From assembly GCF_022410465.1 (NCBI RefSeq), contig NZ_JAJSON010000009.1, positions 62,001 through 126,000 of the forward strand: a stretch of DNA of 64,000 bases. Direction: 5' to 3'. Origin of the DNA: Christiangramia crocea (lineage in GTDB: Bacteria; Bacteroidota; Bacteroidia; Flavobacteriales; Flavobacteriaceae). The position numbers and the translations under genes are program-made. The notes under the pieces are model-generated. The model saw only the letters and a list, made by a program, of their open reading frames with translations, had not been told where the DNA came from and did no database searches. Position 1 is the stretch's first letter. Each line of letters starts with the position of its first letter. Below, one piece after another: positions 15,775 to 25,838 of this stretch.

Positions 15775-15804
15775 AACAAAAAAGTCCTGCTTCTGGCAGG
15801 ACCT
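15775..15804 (-). terminator. Terminator for the minus-strand acidic lipoprotein
   Basis: On the minus strand GGTCCTGCC, loop AGAA, GCAGGACT followed by a T-run. It lies between two convergent genes and may also slow transcription from the plus side, where an A-rich stretch precedes it. Confidence 0.85.
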
Positions 15805-15827
15805 GGATAAATTAAGTCTCAATTTTC

Positions 15828-16061
15828 TTATTGAACAGCCGGTACTTCCTGCTCAACTTCTGCAGCAGTTTCCAAAGAATCTGCTTCAACTTCCATTTCA
15901 ACCTCAAGGCTGTCCTCAACCTCTGTAGTTACCTCTGGGGTAACCTCGGTGTTGATAGCAGTTTCTTCAGCTTGTTCCCCGGTAACTTCAGTATTCTCGT
16001 TACGGCAGGAAGTCAGAGTAATCATTGCAAGTGCAAGAGCACCAAAAATCAGTTTTTTCAT
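15828..16061 (-). CDS. Small acidic lipoprotein
   Basis: 77 aa from the ATG complement at 16059-16061; a longer frame to 16112 adds an unlikely N-terminus. MKKLIFGALALAMITLTSC is a lipoprotein signal with the Cys at about residue 19. The mature part is almost entirely Glu, Thr, Val and Asp (for example EVTPEVTTEVEDSLEVEMEV), so it is probably an extended acidic tail without a fold. It follows the GH92 gene on the same strand at about 80 bp. No function known. Confidence 0.7.
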   Translation of the reverse strand: MKKLIFGALALAMITLTSCRNENTEVTGEQAEETAINTEVTPEVTTEVEDSLEVEMEVEADSLETAAEVEQEVPAVQ

Positions 16062-16141
16062 TTTTATGATTGGATTAAAAAACGGACGAATATAGATCAA
16101 ATTCCGTTTCAAAAAACAAATCGAATAAAAAAATAAAAAAA

Positions 16142-18418
16142 TTATTTCAAGCCCTTGTCAGACAGGGAAGGCGGGAGGTTTTTCGTGCCAAAGTCAGTAG
16201 GGCGACTGGTCATGATAAATTCCATTTCCCCTCCTTCATCAATCTCAGAATGACGAAACCAGGCCCGGTTTAATGGGCTTCCGTTAAGGAGTACCTTTTC
16301 TATATAAATATTTTCGTCCGAAAGGTTCTCAGCTTTTAAAATAAGCTCCTTATCATTTCCAATGTCGAGTATGGCTTCCTTAAAATGAGGCGAGGTGATG
16401 ATATACACATCCTGCCCGGCATTGGGATAAAAACCAAGGCTGTTGAATACCAGCCAGGCAGACATTGACCCTGCATCATCATTTCCCGGGATCCCATCTC
16501 TCTGCGCCGTATAATTTTCCTCGATTATTTTCCTTATACGTTCATTGGTCCTGTATTGATATCCGGCATAGGTATATAGAGTTGGAGTGAAAAAACTAGG
16601 TTCGTTATCTACCTTGAAATGCTCATTTTCAAAAAAGATATCCAGTCGTTTTATGAATTCTTTCTTTCCTCCTGTACTATCGATGAGCGAATTCACATCC
16701 TGCGGAACATAGAAGGAATATTCCCAGGAATTGGCTTCATAGAAGAAATTTCCCCAACTCCCGTATTTCTCTACGCTGAAGTCCTCAACCCATGAGCCGT
16801 CCCTTCTTTTTGGCCAGATAAAACCTTTTACGCCTTCTGTTTCAACCGGTCTCCATAAGTTGGCCCAGTTTGAGGCCCGCTTTTTATATTTTTTATAGGC
16901 TTCCTCTTCCCCGAGTTCTTTAGCTACCTGTGCGATCGCCCAGTCATTTGCTGCATATTCCACTGTCCTGGTCCCGGCCCTGTCATATAGCTTGGGAGTA
17001 TGTAAGGAAGGATCTGTTTTTTCGGGCTCATACTCAGCAGGGACATATCCAAGTTCAATGTATTTATTTATACCGCCTCTTCCATTTGTCTCCTGTTTAC
17101 CTCCTGGCGGAATTTCCGCATTCTGTATCATGGCCTCATAGGCAAGTTCGTAATCTATATCTTCCAGGCCTTTTAAGATCGCATCGGCTATCACCATATC
17201 GGTGTTACTGCCACCCTGCGTTCTTCCTGTTGAATTTCCGCTCCTTGAATCGGGCATATAGCCTTCATGCTGATAGATATTCAGAAGGGAATTCACTATT
17301 TGCGTCTCCCTGTCAGGAAGTATTAAAGTGAGTAGGGGGTTGGTAGCCCTGTATGTGTCCCAGATGGCATAATAATCGTCATAATAGGGAAGCTCTGACT
17401 TCCAGTAAGGGTTTTCCCCTGTACGGTTGGTAGGCATAAGCATGGTATGATATAATGCCGTATAGAAAATGGTCTTGAGATCATTGTTCTTTGTGCTTAC
17501 CTGAATGTTATTAAGCATGTCTTCCCATTTTCCGGAAGATTCCTGCCTTAACTTTTCAAAATCCCAGTGGGGAACTTCCTTCTCCAGGTTGGCTTTCGCC
17601 TTTTCTGAACTTATAAAGGATATTCCAACTTTAAGATTTAACTCCTTCATATTCCTGTCAAATTCCAGGAATGCCCCGGTCTTTTCTCCCGAGTTGTAAC
17701 GGCTTTTTTGGGTGGTACTTATCTCCTCGCCTTTCCAGGTTGCACTGCTTATGGCCGGCTTATCGGTTATCGCATAGAAATAGACGGTATAAGCGCCGCC
17801 TTTATTCCAGCCACCGCGCACTCTTGAATAACCTTTTATCTCAGAATCTGAAATTACCTGTATTTCAGAGCCTATAAGTTCCTGGTTCTCGTCGCAGCAA
17901 TGGCCTTCCCCAAGTAAGCTCCCGGCATTGATCAAAAGCCCGGGTGTTGCGTCTCCTGAAAATTCATATTTATGAAATCCCACTCGATGGCTTACCGTGA
18001 ACTGAGCTTTAATATCATAATCCAGAAGGTCTGCGGAAAAGTATCCGGGGCTCGCTTTCTCATTCGCCGCTGCAGATCGTATCCCATTCAGTTCGAAAGG
18101 TCCCGTATAAGGCATTACCAGGATATTGCCATATTTCGCACCACCACCGGTCCCGCTAACATGGGTGTGACTGAAACCCTTTATATCTTCATCTGGGACA
18201 TATCCCGAATTGGAAAGCAGATCACCGGAGTCGGGACCTAGCTTCACCATCCCAAATGGAAGCGCAGCGCCGGGAAAAGTATTCCCGGCTCCCTCTGTGC
18301 CAATAAAAGGATTAACGAGATCTGTATACCCATTCCCTGGTGATTGAGCATACATACCGGGAATGATCAGTATCAGTACGAATAAATACAGTTTTGATTT
18401 TAGCATTTCAGTTTTCAT
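16142..18418 (-). CDS. GH92 family alpha-mannosidase-like glycoside hydrolase
   Basis: 758 aa with a signal peptide ending at ...PGMYAQ. The N-terminus of the mature protein, DLVNPFIGTEGAGNTFPGAA followed by LPFGMVKLGPDSGD, is the GH92 signature. Further family blocks are GFSHTHVSGTGGG, DTYRATNPLLTLILPDR, GIPGNDDAGSMSAWLVFNSL and GFYPNAGQDVYII. GH92 enzymes are calcium-dependent exo-alpha-mannosidases (alpha-1,2, -1,3 and others) acting on N-glycan or mannan fragments in the periplasm. The catalytic acid Glu region and the GNDDAGSMSAW Asp pair are present. It is not next to a SusCD pair on its own strand, so it looks like a free-standing enzyme. The exact linkage cannot be told. Confidence 0.9.
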   Translation of the reverse strand: MKTEMLKSKLYLFVLILIIPGMYAQSPGNGYTDLVNPFIGTEGAGNTFPGAALPFGMVKLGPDSGDLLSNSGYVPDEDIKGFSHTHVSGTGGGAKYGNILVMPYTGPFELNGIRSAAANEKASPGYFSADLLDYDIKAQFTVSHRVGFHKYEFSGDATPGLLINAGSLLGEGHCCDENQELIGSEIQVISDSEIKGYSRVRGGWNKGGAYTVYFYAITDKPAISSATWKGEEISTTQKSRYNSGEKTGAFLEFDRNMKELNLKVGISFISSEKAKANLEKEVPHWDFEKLRQESSGKWEDMLNNIQVSTKNNDLKTIFYTALYHTMLMPTNRTGENPYWKSELPYYDDYYAIWDTYRATNPLLTLILPDRETQIVNSLLNIYQHEGYMPDSRSGNSTGRTQGGSNTDMVIADAILKGLEDIDYELAYEAMIQNAEIPPGGKQETNGRGGINKYIELGYVPAEYEPEKTDPSLHTPKLYDRAGTRTVEYAANDWAIAQVAKELGEEEAYKKYKKRASNWANLWRPVETEGVKGFIWPKRRDGSWVEDFSVEKYGSWGNFFYEANSWEYSFYVPQDVNSLIDSTGGKKEFIKRLDIFFENEHFKVDNEPSFFTPTLYTYAGYQYRTNERIRKIIEENYTAQRDGIPGNDDAGSMSAWLVFNSLGFYPNAGQDVYIITSPHFKEAILDIGNDKELILKAENLSDENIYIEKVLLNGSPLNRAWFRHSEIDEGGEMEFIMTSRPTDFGTKNLPPSLSDKGLK

Positions 18419-18539
18419 TTAGATTAATTACAGTCCCTATTGGTTTTATTTCAAAGGCCTGCTTTATTTATAAAGCTACATATACAGGCTTTTTTCTATC
18501 TGTATCGCAGCTGATTCCTGAATGCTGATTATCTACAAT

Positions 18540-19001
18540 TCAGAAAAATAAAGAGTAAGCTTTCTTAAGTAACCTGCGACCTGCAGGCAGCCTTAACTGC
18601 CATTTAAATTTTGGCTCGGGAGCAAGGCTAACAAGCGCGCTGATGATAATTATATTTTTCACTATATACTGGCCAAGAAGTGAGAATGTATAATGGCCTT
18701 CACCGAAAATCCTTTCAGGAAAAAGGAAAAACGGTGTAAAGGTGAGTATCATATGTAATAAAGCAATGCGGATGGCCAGTCCCCTGTAAATATTAAAAAG
18801 TAACATGATTCCCAGGGCCGTTTCCCAGATCGCTAAAAGTATAAATCCTACCTGCAGGGGTATAAGTCCGAATGTTAGCTGGAATATGGTTTCTTTGGCG
18901 ATATCCTCGGCAGGGCTAAGATTAGGGAAGAATTTAAGAGCACCGAAGATCAGGTAAATAAGGCCAATGGATAACTGCAGGGTATTATATTTTTTTCTCA
19001 T
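18540..19001 (-). CDS. DoxX-like small membrane protein
   Basis: 153 aa from the Met at 19001; an upstream Met at 19031 would add ten residues. Four hydrophobic helices are visible, with the DoxX-like start LSIGLIYLIFGALKFFPNLS and the second segment FILLAIWETALGIMLLFNIY. Proteins of this group sit in the cytoplasmic membrane and are loosely connected with redox or thiosulfate/quinone metabolism, but most have no known role. It is separated from the GH92 gene downstream by about 120 bp. Confidence 0.65.
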   Translation of the reverse strand: MRKKYNTLQLSIGLIYLIFGALKFFPNLSPAEDIAKETIFQLTFGLIPLQVGFILLAIWETALGIMLLFNIYRGLAIRIALLHMILTFTPFFLFPERIFGEGHYTFSLLGQYIVKNIIIISALVSLAPEPKFKWQLRLPAGRRLLKKAYSLFF

Positions 19002-19184
19002 AACAAACAGGAAAAACCGTGAAAAGATCAAGAAATATATTAAAAAGATAATTGAAATGCATTTTTATGGGGATTTTTTTAAGGGCTGAAAAATTAAAGT
19101 ATGTGATGGATCAAAAATTATGTGGTTATTTGAGTATTATGGCTGCCGGAGTATAATTTTTTTTTATTTTTGCCATCCAATTAT

Positions 19185-19266
19185 GCTCGAGTGGCGGAAT
19201 TGGTAGACGCGCTGGATTCAAAATCCAGTTTCTTCGGAAGTGCGGGTTCGATTCCCGCCTCGAGTA
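19185..19266 (+). tRNA. tRNA-Leu (anticodon CAA)
   Basis: 82-nt cloverleaf with acceptor GCTCGAG pairing with CTCGAGT (a G-T wobble at the end). The D-arm region TGGCGGAATTGGTAGAC is typical of leucine tRNAs. The anticodon stem CTGGA/TCCAG carries loop TTCAAAA, giving anticodon CAA. A long variable arm follows, and the T-arm GCGGGTTCGATTCCCGC is perfect. The CCA end is not encoded. Confidence 0.97.
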
Positions 19267-19272
19267 CTGAAA

Positions 19273-19302
19273 AACCCCATCAGGTCCTGATGGGGTTTTT
19301 TT
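19273..19302 (+). terminator. Terminator after tRNA-Leu
   Basis: ACCCCATCAG, short loop, CTGATGGGGT and a run of T, directly behind the tRNA. Confidence 0.9.
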
Positions 19303-19410
19303 ATTTCAAATTTTCATTATGGTCATCATCAATATAATTTTTTTTATCCCTTTGATAATTTATCTTAGTGGCAAATCAAGAGCCAAATACTGCCTAATTA
19401 GACTATCCTG

Positions 19411-21072
19411 GTGAAAAGACTAATACCCTTATTATTCTTAATAATCCTTCCTTTTATAACAGCAGGTCAGGAGAACATAATTGAAGACCTAAAAATAGAG
19501 ATAGAACGGGCTTCGATTTACGATCTCCAAAAACTTGAACGAATAGATAGCCTAAGGGGTGTGCTATCCAGGCTTGAAAAGGAGGATATTAAATCCCGGT
19601 ATGAGCTCAACCGTAAATTGTTTGAAGAATACCAGGTCTTTAAGCGTGATTCAGCTTTCGCTTATGGAATAAAGACCAGGGAACTTGCGGAGAAACTGGG
19701 TGATACGGCACTTACAGCAAATGCGGTTTTTAGTCTTGCCGATATCAGTGTTTCTGCCGGAATGTATAAGGAGGCCTTGGAATTTATGGAGATCATTGAA
19801 CCTGATGAAATTCCACCGCATATGCGATCGCTATACTTTGGGCTTTTAGGTCGCTGTTATGGCGAGATGGCCGAGTATAGTGATCTTCCTTATTTTTCTT
19901 CAGAGTACAGGGAGCTTGCGACCCGGTATCGTAAAAATGCGCTTGAACTTACAGATAAAGGTACTTTCTTTAATTCTTTTCTGAAAGGCTTTATGAGCTT
20001 TCAGGAAGAAGAAGATAAAACTGCACTTGAAATTTATAACGACCTTCTAACAAATGAGCTCAATTACAGGGAAGCGGCCCTTGTCCATTTTATGCTGGGT
20101 AGCATTTACATGGAAAACGCTCAAAATGACAAGGCCATTACACATTTAGCAAAGTCGGCTATATTCGATATTAAAACTTCGACCAAGGAGAATCTTTCAA
20201 TGCTTCGGCTCGCCGAATTGATGTTTGAAAAAGATGATATCAGGAATGCCTCTACATTTATCAAAAAAGCCAATGCTGATGCCCTGTTCTTCGGAGCCCA
20301 GCAGCGAAAGATAAGCGTAGGTGCTATTTTACCACTTATAGAGGAGAAGATAGTCCAGCGGATTGAAAGACAAAGGGAACGCTTATACTGGCAGAACATA
20401 TTCATGGGTGTGCTTCTGGTCTTTGTGATAGGTCTTGCTATAGTGATCTATTCGCAGGTGAATAAACTTAAGAAGGCCAAGAAGATCATAACCGAAGCTC
20501 ATGAGAACCTGCAGGCAACCAATGAACAGATTGTTGCGGTGAATGAAAAGATACGTTCCACTAATGCTGAACTTATAAAAGTCAATAATCAGTTACTGGA
20601 GGCTAATAAGATCAAGGAGGAATATATTGGCTTCTTCTTCACCCAGGATGCTGATATTTTTGAGAAATTCAGAAGTTTTAAGATTGCGGTTGAAAAGAGT
20701 CTGAATGAGAATAACTATGAAAAGGCCAGATATCTTGTTTCCAATTATAACCTGAAAAAGGAAAAGCAAAAGCTTCTGGAAAATTTTGATGAGGCATTTA
20801 TAAAACTCTTTCCCAACTTTATTGAAGAATTCAATTCCCTCTTAAAACCAAACGAAAAAATAAAGGTTAAAAAAGGTCAGCTCCTCAATAAAGAATTGCG
20901 AATATTTGCATTAATACGTCTCGGAATTAATCATAATGAAATTATAGCCCAGATTCTGGGATATTCTGTCAATTCTATCTACGCCTATAAAACGAAAATT
21001 CGTAAGAAATCTTTGGTGGATACCAGGGATTTTGACGAAAAACTGCTCAATAATACAACACTAAAGCTCTAA
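19411..21072 (+). CDS. SusR-like PUL regulator: periplasmic TPR sensor, one membrane span, cytoplasmic HTH (DUF6377-like)
   Basis: 553 aa with a GTG start; the frame opens directly with a signal peptide (LIPLLFLIILPFITAGQ). Residues about 60-310 are TPR-like helical repeats facing the periplasm (EALEFMEIIEPDEIPPHM, HFMLGSIYMENAQNDKAITH). A membrane helix (IFMGVLLVFVIGLAIVIYSQ, about 330-350) and a coiled coil follow. The C-terminus has a helix-turn-helix (LGINHNEIIAQILGYSVNSI). This is the layout of Bacteroidota regulators such as SusR, which sense oligosaccharides in the periplasm and activate the neighbouring sus genes. Its place directly before SusC makes it the likely activator of the alpha-glucan locus. 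Candidate operators lie at 21094-21269. Confidence 0.85.
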   Translation: MKRLIPLLFLIILPFITAGQENIIEDLKIEIERASIYDLQKLERIDSLRGVLSRLEKEDIKSRYELNRKLFEEYQVFKRDSAFAYGIKTRELAEKLGDTALTANAVFSLADISVSAGMYKEALEFMEIIEPDEIPPHMRSLYFGLLGRCYGEMAEYSDLPYFSSEYRELATRYRKNALELTDKGTFFNSFLKGFMSFQEEEDKTALEIYNDLLTNELNYREAALVHFMLGSIYMENAQNDKAITHLAKSAIFDIKTSTKENLSMLRLAELMFEKDDIRNASTFIKKANADALFFGAQQRKISVGAILPLIEEKIVQRIERQRERLYWQNIFMGVLLVFVIGLAIVIYSQVNKLKKAKKIITEAHENLQATNEQIVAVNEKIRSTNAELIKVNNQLLEANKIKEEYIGFFFTQDADIFEKFRSFKIAVEKSLNENNYEKARYLVSNYNLKKEKQKLLENFDEAFIKLFPNFIEEFNSLLKPNEKIKVKKGQLLNKELRIFALIRLGINHNEIIAQILGYSVNSIYAYKTKIRKKSLVDTRDFDEKLLNNTTLKL

Positions 21073-21093
21073 TTCAGGCTTTTTTAGTTGCTA

Positions 21094-21269
21094 TTTTCTA
21101 TATGGTTTTACCTGTACTATACGATTAAAAAGCTTGAAAACTAGATAAATACAAATTTTGTTTAACATATTTTTTCTATACAAAAAATAAAACCCGTGAT
21201 ATGAGGTCTTAATTTTTGCAAGTTTGAAATGTCTCTGAAATCTTAACCGGTTTCTATACGATTTTAACC
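21094..21269. promoter_or_regulatory. Repeated CTATA boxes upstream of susC-like gene
   Basis: In the 217-bp gap before SusC, four related boxes occur: TTTTCTATATGGTTTTACC (21094), CTATACGATTAAAA (21117), CTATACAAAAAATAAAACC (21176) and CTATACGATTTTAACC (21254). The first two are 19 bp apart. They are candidate sites for the SusR-like regulator encoded immediately upstream. This is pattern-based; no family motif is known to me. Confidence 0.4.
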
Positions 21270-21289
21270 AAGAAATTAAATTTCAAACA

Positions 21290-24200
21290 ATGCAAAATCA
21301 TCCAAAAATTAATGCTTTAAAAAGACTGAAATGCGGGTTATTTCTGCTCTTCTTTTTAGGGGTGCAATTAGTAGCTTTATCTCAGGAAGTAGATTCGCAA
21401 ATAACAGTGACCGGTTTGGTTCTCGATGAAAAGGGAATTCCTTTAATGGGAGCGACCGTTATGGAAGAGGGAACCAGTAATGGTGTTGTAACCGATTTTG
21501 ACGGAAATTTTCAGATAGAGGCTTCTCCTGAAGCTCAGATTTCGATCAGTTTTGTTGGTTTTAAGACGAAAACGATTGCGGCTACCACCGGGTTTGTCGA
21601 AGTGAGTCTGGAACCAGATGCTGCGGCTTTAGATGAAGTGGTAGTAATAGGTTATGGGCAGTCAAAACAAAGGGATCTAACCGGTTCCATTTCCGCCATA
21701 GATCTGGACGATGTACAGTCCCAACCTTCCAGCAATATTGGTGACGCTATCCAGGGGCGTGCTGCCGGGGTTAGGGTGATCACTTCGGGCCAGCCGGGTA
21801 ATAATCCAACCTTCCGTATCAGGGGAACCGGTACAATAGGAAATAACGATCCGCTCATCGTGGTAGACGGAGTTCCTTTGAATGGAGGTCTTAACCAGGT
21901 GAACATGAAAGATGTGGAATCCCTTCAGGTACTTAAGGATGCCTCGGCAACTGCAATTTACGGGGCGCGTGGAGCGAACGGGGTAGTTATTATAACTACT
22001 AAAAGAGGTGAGAAAGGTGTGGCCAGGATGGAGGTAGATGCTTTTTCCAGCATTCAGGAACCTACCAATGTGATAGATGTTCTTAATGCACAGCAATTTG
22101 CCCGGCTGAATAATGAAATGCTTGTGAACGGGGGTATACAGCCCAATCCCGCTTTTAGCGATCCTGCTTCGCTGGGGGCAGGAACCGACTGGCTGGATGA
22201 GTTCTTCACTACCGGAAGACAGAATAATGTGACCCTTTCATATTCCAGCGGCGGCGAGATCACTAATCTTTACACCTCTCTGAATGTTTTCAATCAGGAG
22301 GGTACTATTATCAATTCAGAATATACCCGCTACAATGTGCAATTCAACAGCGATAGTGATATCAATGATAATCTGCGATTTGGTAATAGTGTAAAGCTTA
22401 ACTACGATATCAAGGAGAATGGAGAGAACAATATTCAGAATGCCATTCTATCCCTTCCAACCCAGCCAATCTTTAGAGAAGATGGTGATTATTCAGGGCC
22501 TATAGGCCAGCCGCTTTATTCAGGGGACGTGGAGAACCCAATCGGGAAATCGAATATCGTAGAGAATTCCACCAAAGGCTTCAATATGCAGGGTAATATT
22601 TTTGGAGAACTTGATTTTCTTGAGAATTTTACATTTAAAACTTTACTTGGTGCGGAAGCTAACTTCTGGTTTAACAGAACCTGGGCTCCGGCCTATAGTT
22701 GGGATACAGACGTTTCTCCGAACGCATTTTTAAGTGAATCTGCAAATCGGAGCCTAACGCTGCTTTGGGATAATACCCTAACCTATAATAAGGAATTCGA
22801 TAATGGTTCATCTATTACCGGTGTAGTTGGTACAAGTGCACAGGAGAATCAGTTCAAATTCATTAACGGATCCATTCAGAACTTTCCGAGTGAATCCACT
22901 CAGCAGTTGAATAATGGAATTGATCAGACCACACTAAATGGCAGTGGCTCTGAATGGGCTCTATTCTCTTATTTTGCAAGAGGGAATTTTGATTATAAGG
23001 ATAAATATTATTTAACTGCAACCGTTAGGCGTGATGGATCCTCCCGCTTTGGAGACGGAAATAAGTATGGAACCTTTCCATCGGCCTCTGCCGCCTGGAG
23101 AATAACTGAAGAAAATTTCCTTGAAGATTCCGAGACCATAAATGACCTGAAACTGCGACTGGGTTATGGTATCACGGGTAACCAGGAGATAGGGAACTAT
23201 GCCTTTGCTTCAGCCTATAATACTTACCTCTACAATTTTAATAATAATTTTGTGACCGCCGCAGTACCCACCGTACTCCCTAATTCGAATGTACAATGGG
23301 AGTCACAGGTACAGTACAATATTGGGCTTGATGCCACTCTTTTTGACAGGTTCATGGACCTTACGGTAGATCTTTACCAGAAGAATACCGAGGATATGCT
23401 GGTGCCCCAATCGGTACCTGTGACTTCCGGTTATTCTGATATTTTTGTGCCTTACATCAATGCAGGAGAGATCAGGAACCGCGGGGTGGAAGTATTGCTT
23501 ACCACTCACAACTTTGATAATGATTTCTTTAGCTGGAGCACTGACTTTGTATTTTCCTATAACGAAAATGAGGTGATAAGTATCAATAGTGATACACCGC
23601 TTACCACCGGAAGTATAGGCCTCAATTATACCCTGGCACGGATACAGCCCGGTTATCCTGTAAATGTTTTCTACGGATTTGTTCAGGAAGGTATTTTCCA
23701 GACAGTTGAAGAAGTGAACAATGCGGCTGTGCAATCCCCGGGAACCGATCCGGCGACGAGCACTGCTCCGGGGGATATCAGATATAAGGATCTGAATAAT
23801 GATGGAATTATTAACGATGACGACAGGACGTTTATAGGCAACCCGAATCCCGATTTCACATATTCACTGAACAATACTTTTAAGATTGGCAATTTTGATC
23901 TGAACATCTTCATTCAGGGAGTATACGGAAATGATATTTTCAATGCTAACAGGTTATATACTGAAAACATGTCGGTGACCACTAACCAGTCCACTGCCGT
24001 ACTGGACAGATGGACAGGGCCGGGAACCAGCAATAGTATGCCTCGTGCGGTGTTTGGGGATCCAAACAATAATGCCAGGCCTTCTACACGATATATCGAG
24101 GATGGTTCCTATCTAAGATTGAAAAATGTAAATCTTGGCTATAACCTTCCCGTTGATAGTTTCCAAAAAAGCCCGTTAAGCTCAGCCAGGGTTTACCTGT

Positions 24201-24328
24201 CCGGACAGAACCTTTTTACCATTACCGATTATTCAGGTTTCGATCCTGAGGTTGGTACAAATGGAATAGACAACAATATTTATCCCGTAACCCGAACATT
24301 CACTGTTGGATTTAACATTGGATTCTAA
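21290..24328 (+). CDS. SusC-like TonB-dependent outer-membrane transporter
   Basis: 1012 aa. Signal peptide (about 1-33), then a carboxypeptidase-regulatory-like domain (VTGLVLDEKGIPLMGATVME). The TonB-box/plug start LDEVVVIGYGQSKQRDLTGS is followed by the plug IRGTGTIGNNDPLIVVDGVP and by the SusC-specific LKDASATAIYGARGANGVVI. The rest is the beta-barrel, ending in an aromatic residue (TFTVGFNIGF). It should import oligosaccharides bound by the adjacent SusD. Overlap-free junction with SusD at about 10 bp; both are one operon with the following lipoproteins and hydrolases. Confidence 0.95.
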   Translation: MQNHPKINALKRLKCGLFLLFFLGVQLVALSQEVDSQITVTGLVLDEKGIPLMGATVMEEGTSNGVVTDFDGNFQIEASPEAQISISFVGFKTKTIAATTGFVEVSLEPDAAALDEVVVIGYGQSKQRDLTGSISAIDLDDVQSQPSSNIGDAIQGRAAGVRVITSGQPGNNPTFRIRGTGTIGNNDPLIVVDGVPLNGGLNQVNMKDVESLQVLKDASATAIYGARGANGVVIITTKRGEKGVARMEVDAFSSIQEPTNVIDVLNAQQFARLNNEMLVNGGIQPNPAFSDPASLGAGTDWLDEFFTTGRQNNVTLSYSSGGEITNLYTSLNVFNQEGTIINSEYTRYNVQFNSDSDINDNLRFGNSVKLNYDIKENGENNIQNAILSLPTQPIFREDGDYSGPIGQPLYSGDVENPIGKSNIVENSTKGFNMQGNIFGELDFLENFTFKTLLGAEANFWFNRTWAPAYSWDTDVSPNAFLSESANRSLTLLWDNTLTYNKEFDNGSSITGVVGTSAQENQFKFINGSIQNFPSESTQQLNNGIDQTTLNGSGSEWALFSYFARGNFDYKDKYYLTATVRRDGSSRFGDGNKYGTFPSASAAWRITEENFLEDSETINDLKLRLGYGITGNQEIGNYAFASAYNTYLYNFNNNFVTAAVPTVLPNSNVQWESQVQYNIGLDATLFDRFMDLTVDLYQKNTEDMLVPQSVPVTSGYSDIFVPYINAGEIRNRGVEVLLTTHNFDNDFFSWSTDFVFSYNENEVISINSDTPLTTGSIGLNYTLARIQPGYPVNVFYGFVQEGIFQTVEEVNNAAVQSPGTDPATSTAPGDIRYKDLNNDGIINDDDRTFIGNPNPDFTYSLNNTFKIGNFDLNIFIQGVYGNDIFNANRLYTENMSVTTNQSTAVLDRWTGPGTSNSMPRAVFGDPNNNARPSTRYIEDGSYLRLKNVNLGYNLPVDSFQKSPLSSARVYLSGQNLFTITDYSGFDPEVGTNGIDNNIYPVTRTFTVGFNIGF

Positions 24329-24338
24329 AAAAATTATC

Positions 24339-25820
24339 ATGAAAAGATATATACCTAAATTCATTCCGCTAGTCCTTTTAATGCTGTGCATTGGCTGCAG
24401 TAAAGACTATCTGGATAAACAACCTTTAGATACAATAAACACTGAGAACTATCCCGCCAACGCAGAGGAGCTCGTAACAGTAGTGAATGGAGCCTATCAG
24501 CCTTTACAGTGGCCAAAACTCTATAATCTGCGAATGTGGACTTCAGATATCATGGCTGGAAACAGCATAGTTGGAGCGGGTGGAGGTACCGATGGTATTG
24601 AAACCCAGGACATGGCGAATTTTGTAACCTCTTCAGACAATGCGGGTGTTTTGGATCTCTGGAGAGGGCCATGGCCGGGAATATTAATGGCAAATATAGT
24701 CCTGCAAACTGCACCGCAGCTGGATATTGACGAATCCATCAGGGACAGGTCTATGGGAGAAGCTTATTTTCTTAGGGCTCACTATTACTTTATCCTTGCC
24801 CGTTATTTTGGTGATGTGCCATTGGTTACGGAGCCCCAGAGTTCAGATGACGATCTGTTTCCTCCACGGGATCCGGTAGATCAGGTTTATGAACTTATCA
24901 TTAGTGACCTGAATAATGCAACTGAATTATTACCGGAAAAATCATCCTACGCGGCTGCAGATCTTGGTAGAGTTCCAAGGGGTGCAGCATTGGGAATGCT
25001 GGCCAAGGTTCATTTAACCCTGGGCAACTACCAGCAAGTGGTAGATCTTACTACTCAGGTGGAAGCTTTAGGCTACGATCTTAACGGGAATTATGCCGAT
25101 AATTTCAATATCAATAATGAGAACGGAGTGGAATCTCTTTTTGAGATCCAGTATGCCTCAGATGGGGGTTACAGTTTCTGGAGCAATGAGAACCAGGCTT
25201 CATGGACGAGTCCTTTTATGGGTCCAAGGGGATCTAATTTCGTTGGAGGAGCCTTTGGATGGAATCAGCCAACCCAGGAGTTTTTTAATGCTTATGAAGA
25301 GAATGACCTGAGAAAAGATGCCACCGTACTTTATGAAGGAGGACCTGATTTTGACGGAAAGGCTTACACAAGTTCCTATTCCCTTACTGGATATAACACC
25401 AGGAAATTTTTGGTTCCGCTTAGTGAAGTGGCCACTTATGATAATTCACCGCTTAACTTCCCGGTATTGCGCTATGCTGATGTTTTGCTTATGAAGGCGG
25501 AGGCACTTAACGAACTGGGAAGAACTTCAGAAGCTGAAGATTATATAAATATGGTGCGTGATCGTGCTGGTCTTGAAGATATACAAACCGGATTGAGTCA
25601 GGAAGATTTCAGGGAAGCAGTCCTTCACGAAAGAAGGATGGAACTGGCTTTTGAAGGTCAGAGATGGTTCGACCTGATAAGAGTGGAAAATGGTCAGTAT
25701 GGGCTCGACTTTCTTCATTCCATAGGTAAGAACAATGCTGCTCAAAAACATCTGTTATTCCCGATCCCTCAGATAGAGTTAGACAGAAATCCTAATCTAA
25801 CCCAGAATCCCGGGTACTAA
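24339..25820 (+). CDS. SusD/RagB-like surface glycan-binding lipoprotein
   Basis: 493 aa from the ATG at 24339. A longer frame beginning at 24306 would overlap SusC and lacks a signal. The lipobox LMLCIGC is followed by SKDYLDKQPLDTI, the usual SusD start. TPR-like helices and the family closing block are present: VLRYADVLLMKAEALNELGR, VRDRAGLEDIQ, AVLHERRMELAFEGQRWFDL and IPQIELDRNPNLTQNPGY. SusD caps the SusC barrel from outside and binds the glycan. Its neighbours predict an alpha-glucan ligand. Confidence 0.95.
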   Translation: MKRYIPKFIPLVLLMLCIGCSKDYLDKQPLDTINTENYPANAEELVTVVNGAYQPLQWPKLYNLRMWTSDIMAGNSIVGAGGGTDGIETQDMANFVTSSDNAGVLDLWRGPWPGILMANIVLQTAPQLDIDESIRDRSMGEAYFLRAHYYFILARYFGDVPLVTEPQSSDDDLFPPRDPVDQVYELIISDLNNATELLPEKSSYAAADLGRVPRGAALGMLAKVHLTLGNYQQVVDLTTQVEALGYDLNGNYADNFNINNENGVESLFEIQYASDGGYSFWSNENQASWTSPFMGPRGSNFVGGAFGWNQPTQEFFNAYEENDLRKDATVLYEGGPDFDGKAYTSSYSLTGYNTRKFLVPLSEVATYDNSPLNFPVLRYADVLLMKAEALNELGRTSEAEDYINMVRDRAGLEDIQTGLSQEDFREAVLHERRMELAFEGQRWFDLIRVENGQYGLDFLHSIGKNNAAQKHLLFPIPQIELDRNPNLTQNPGY

Positions 25821-25838
25821 TCAAAAATATTCTTCAAA

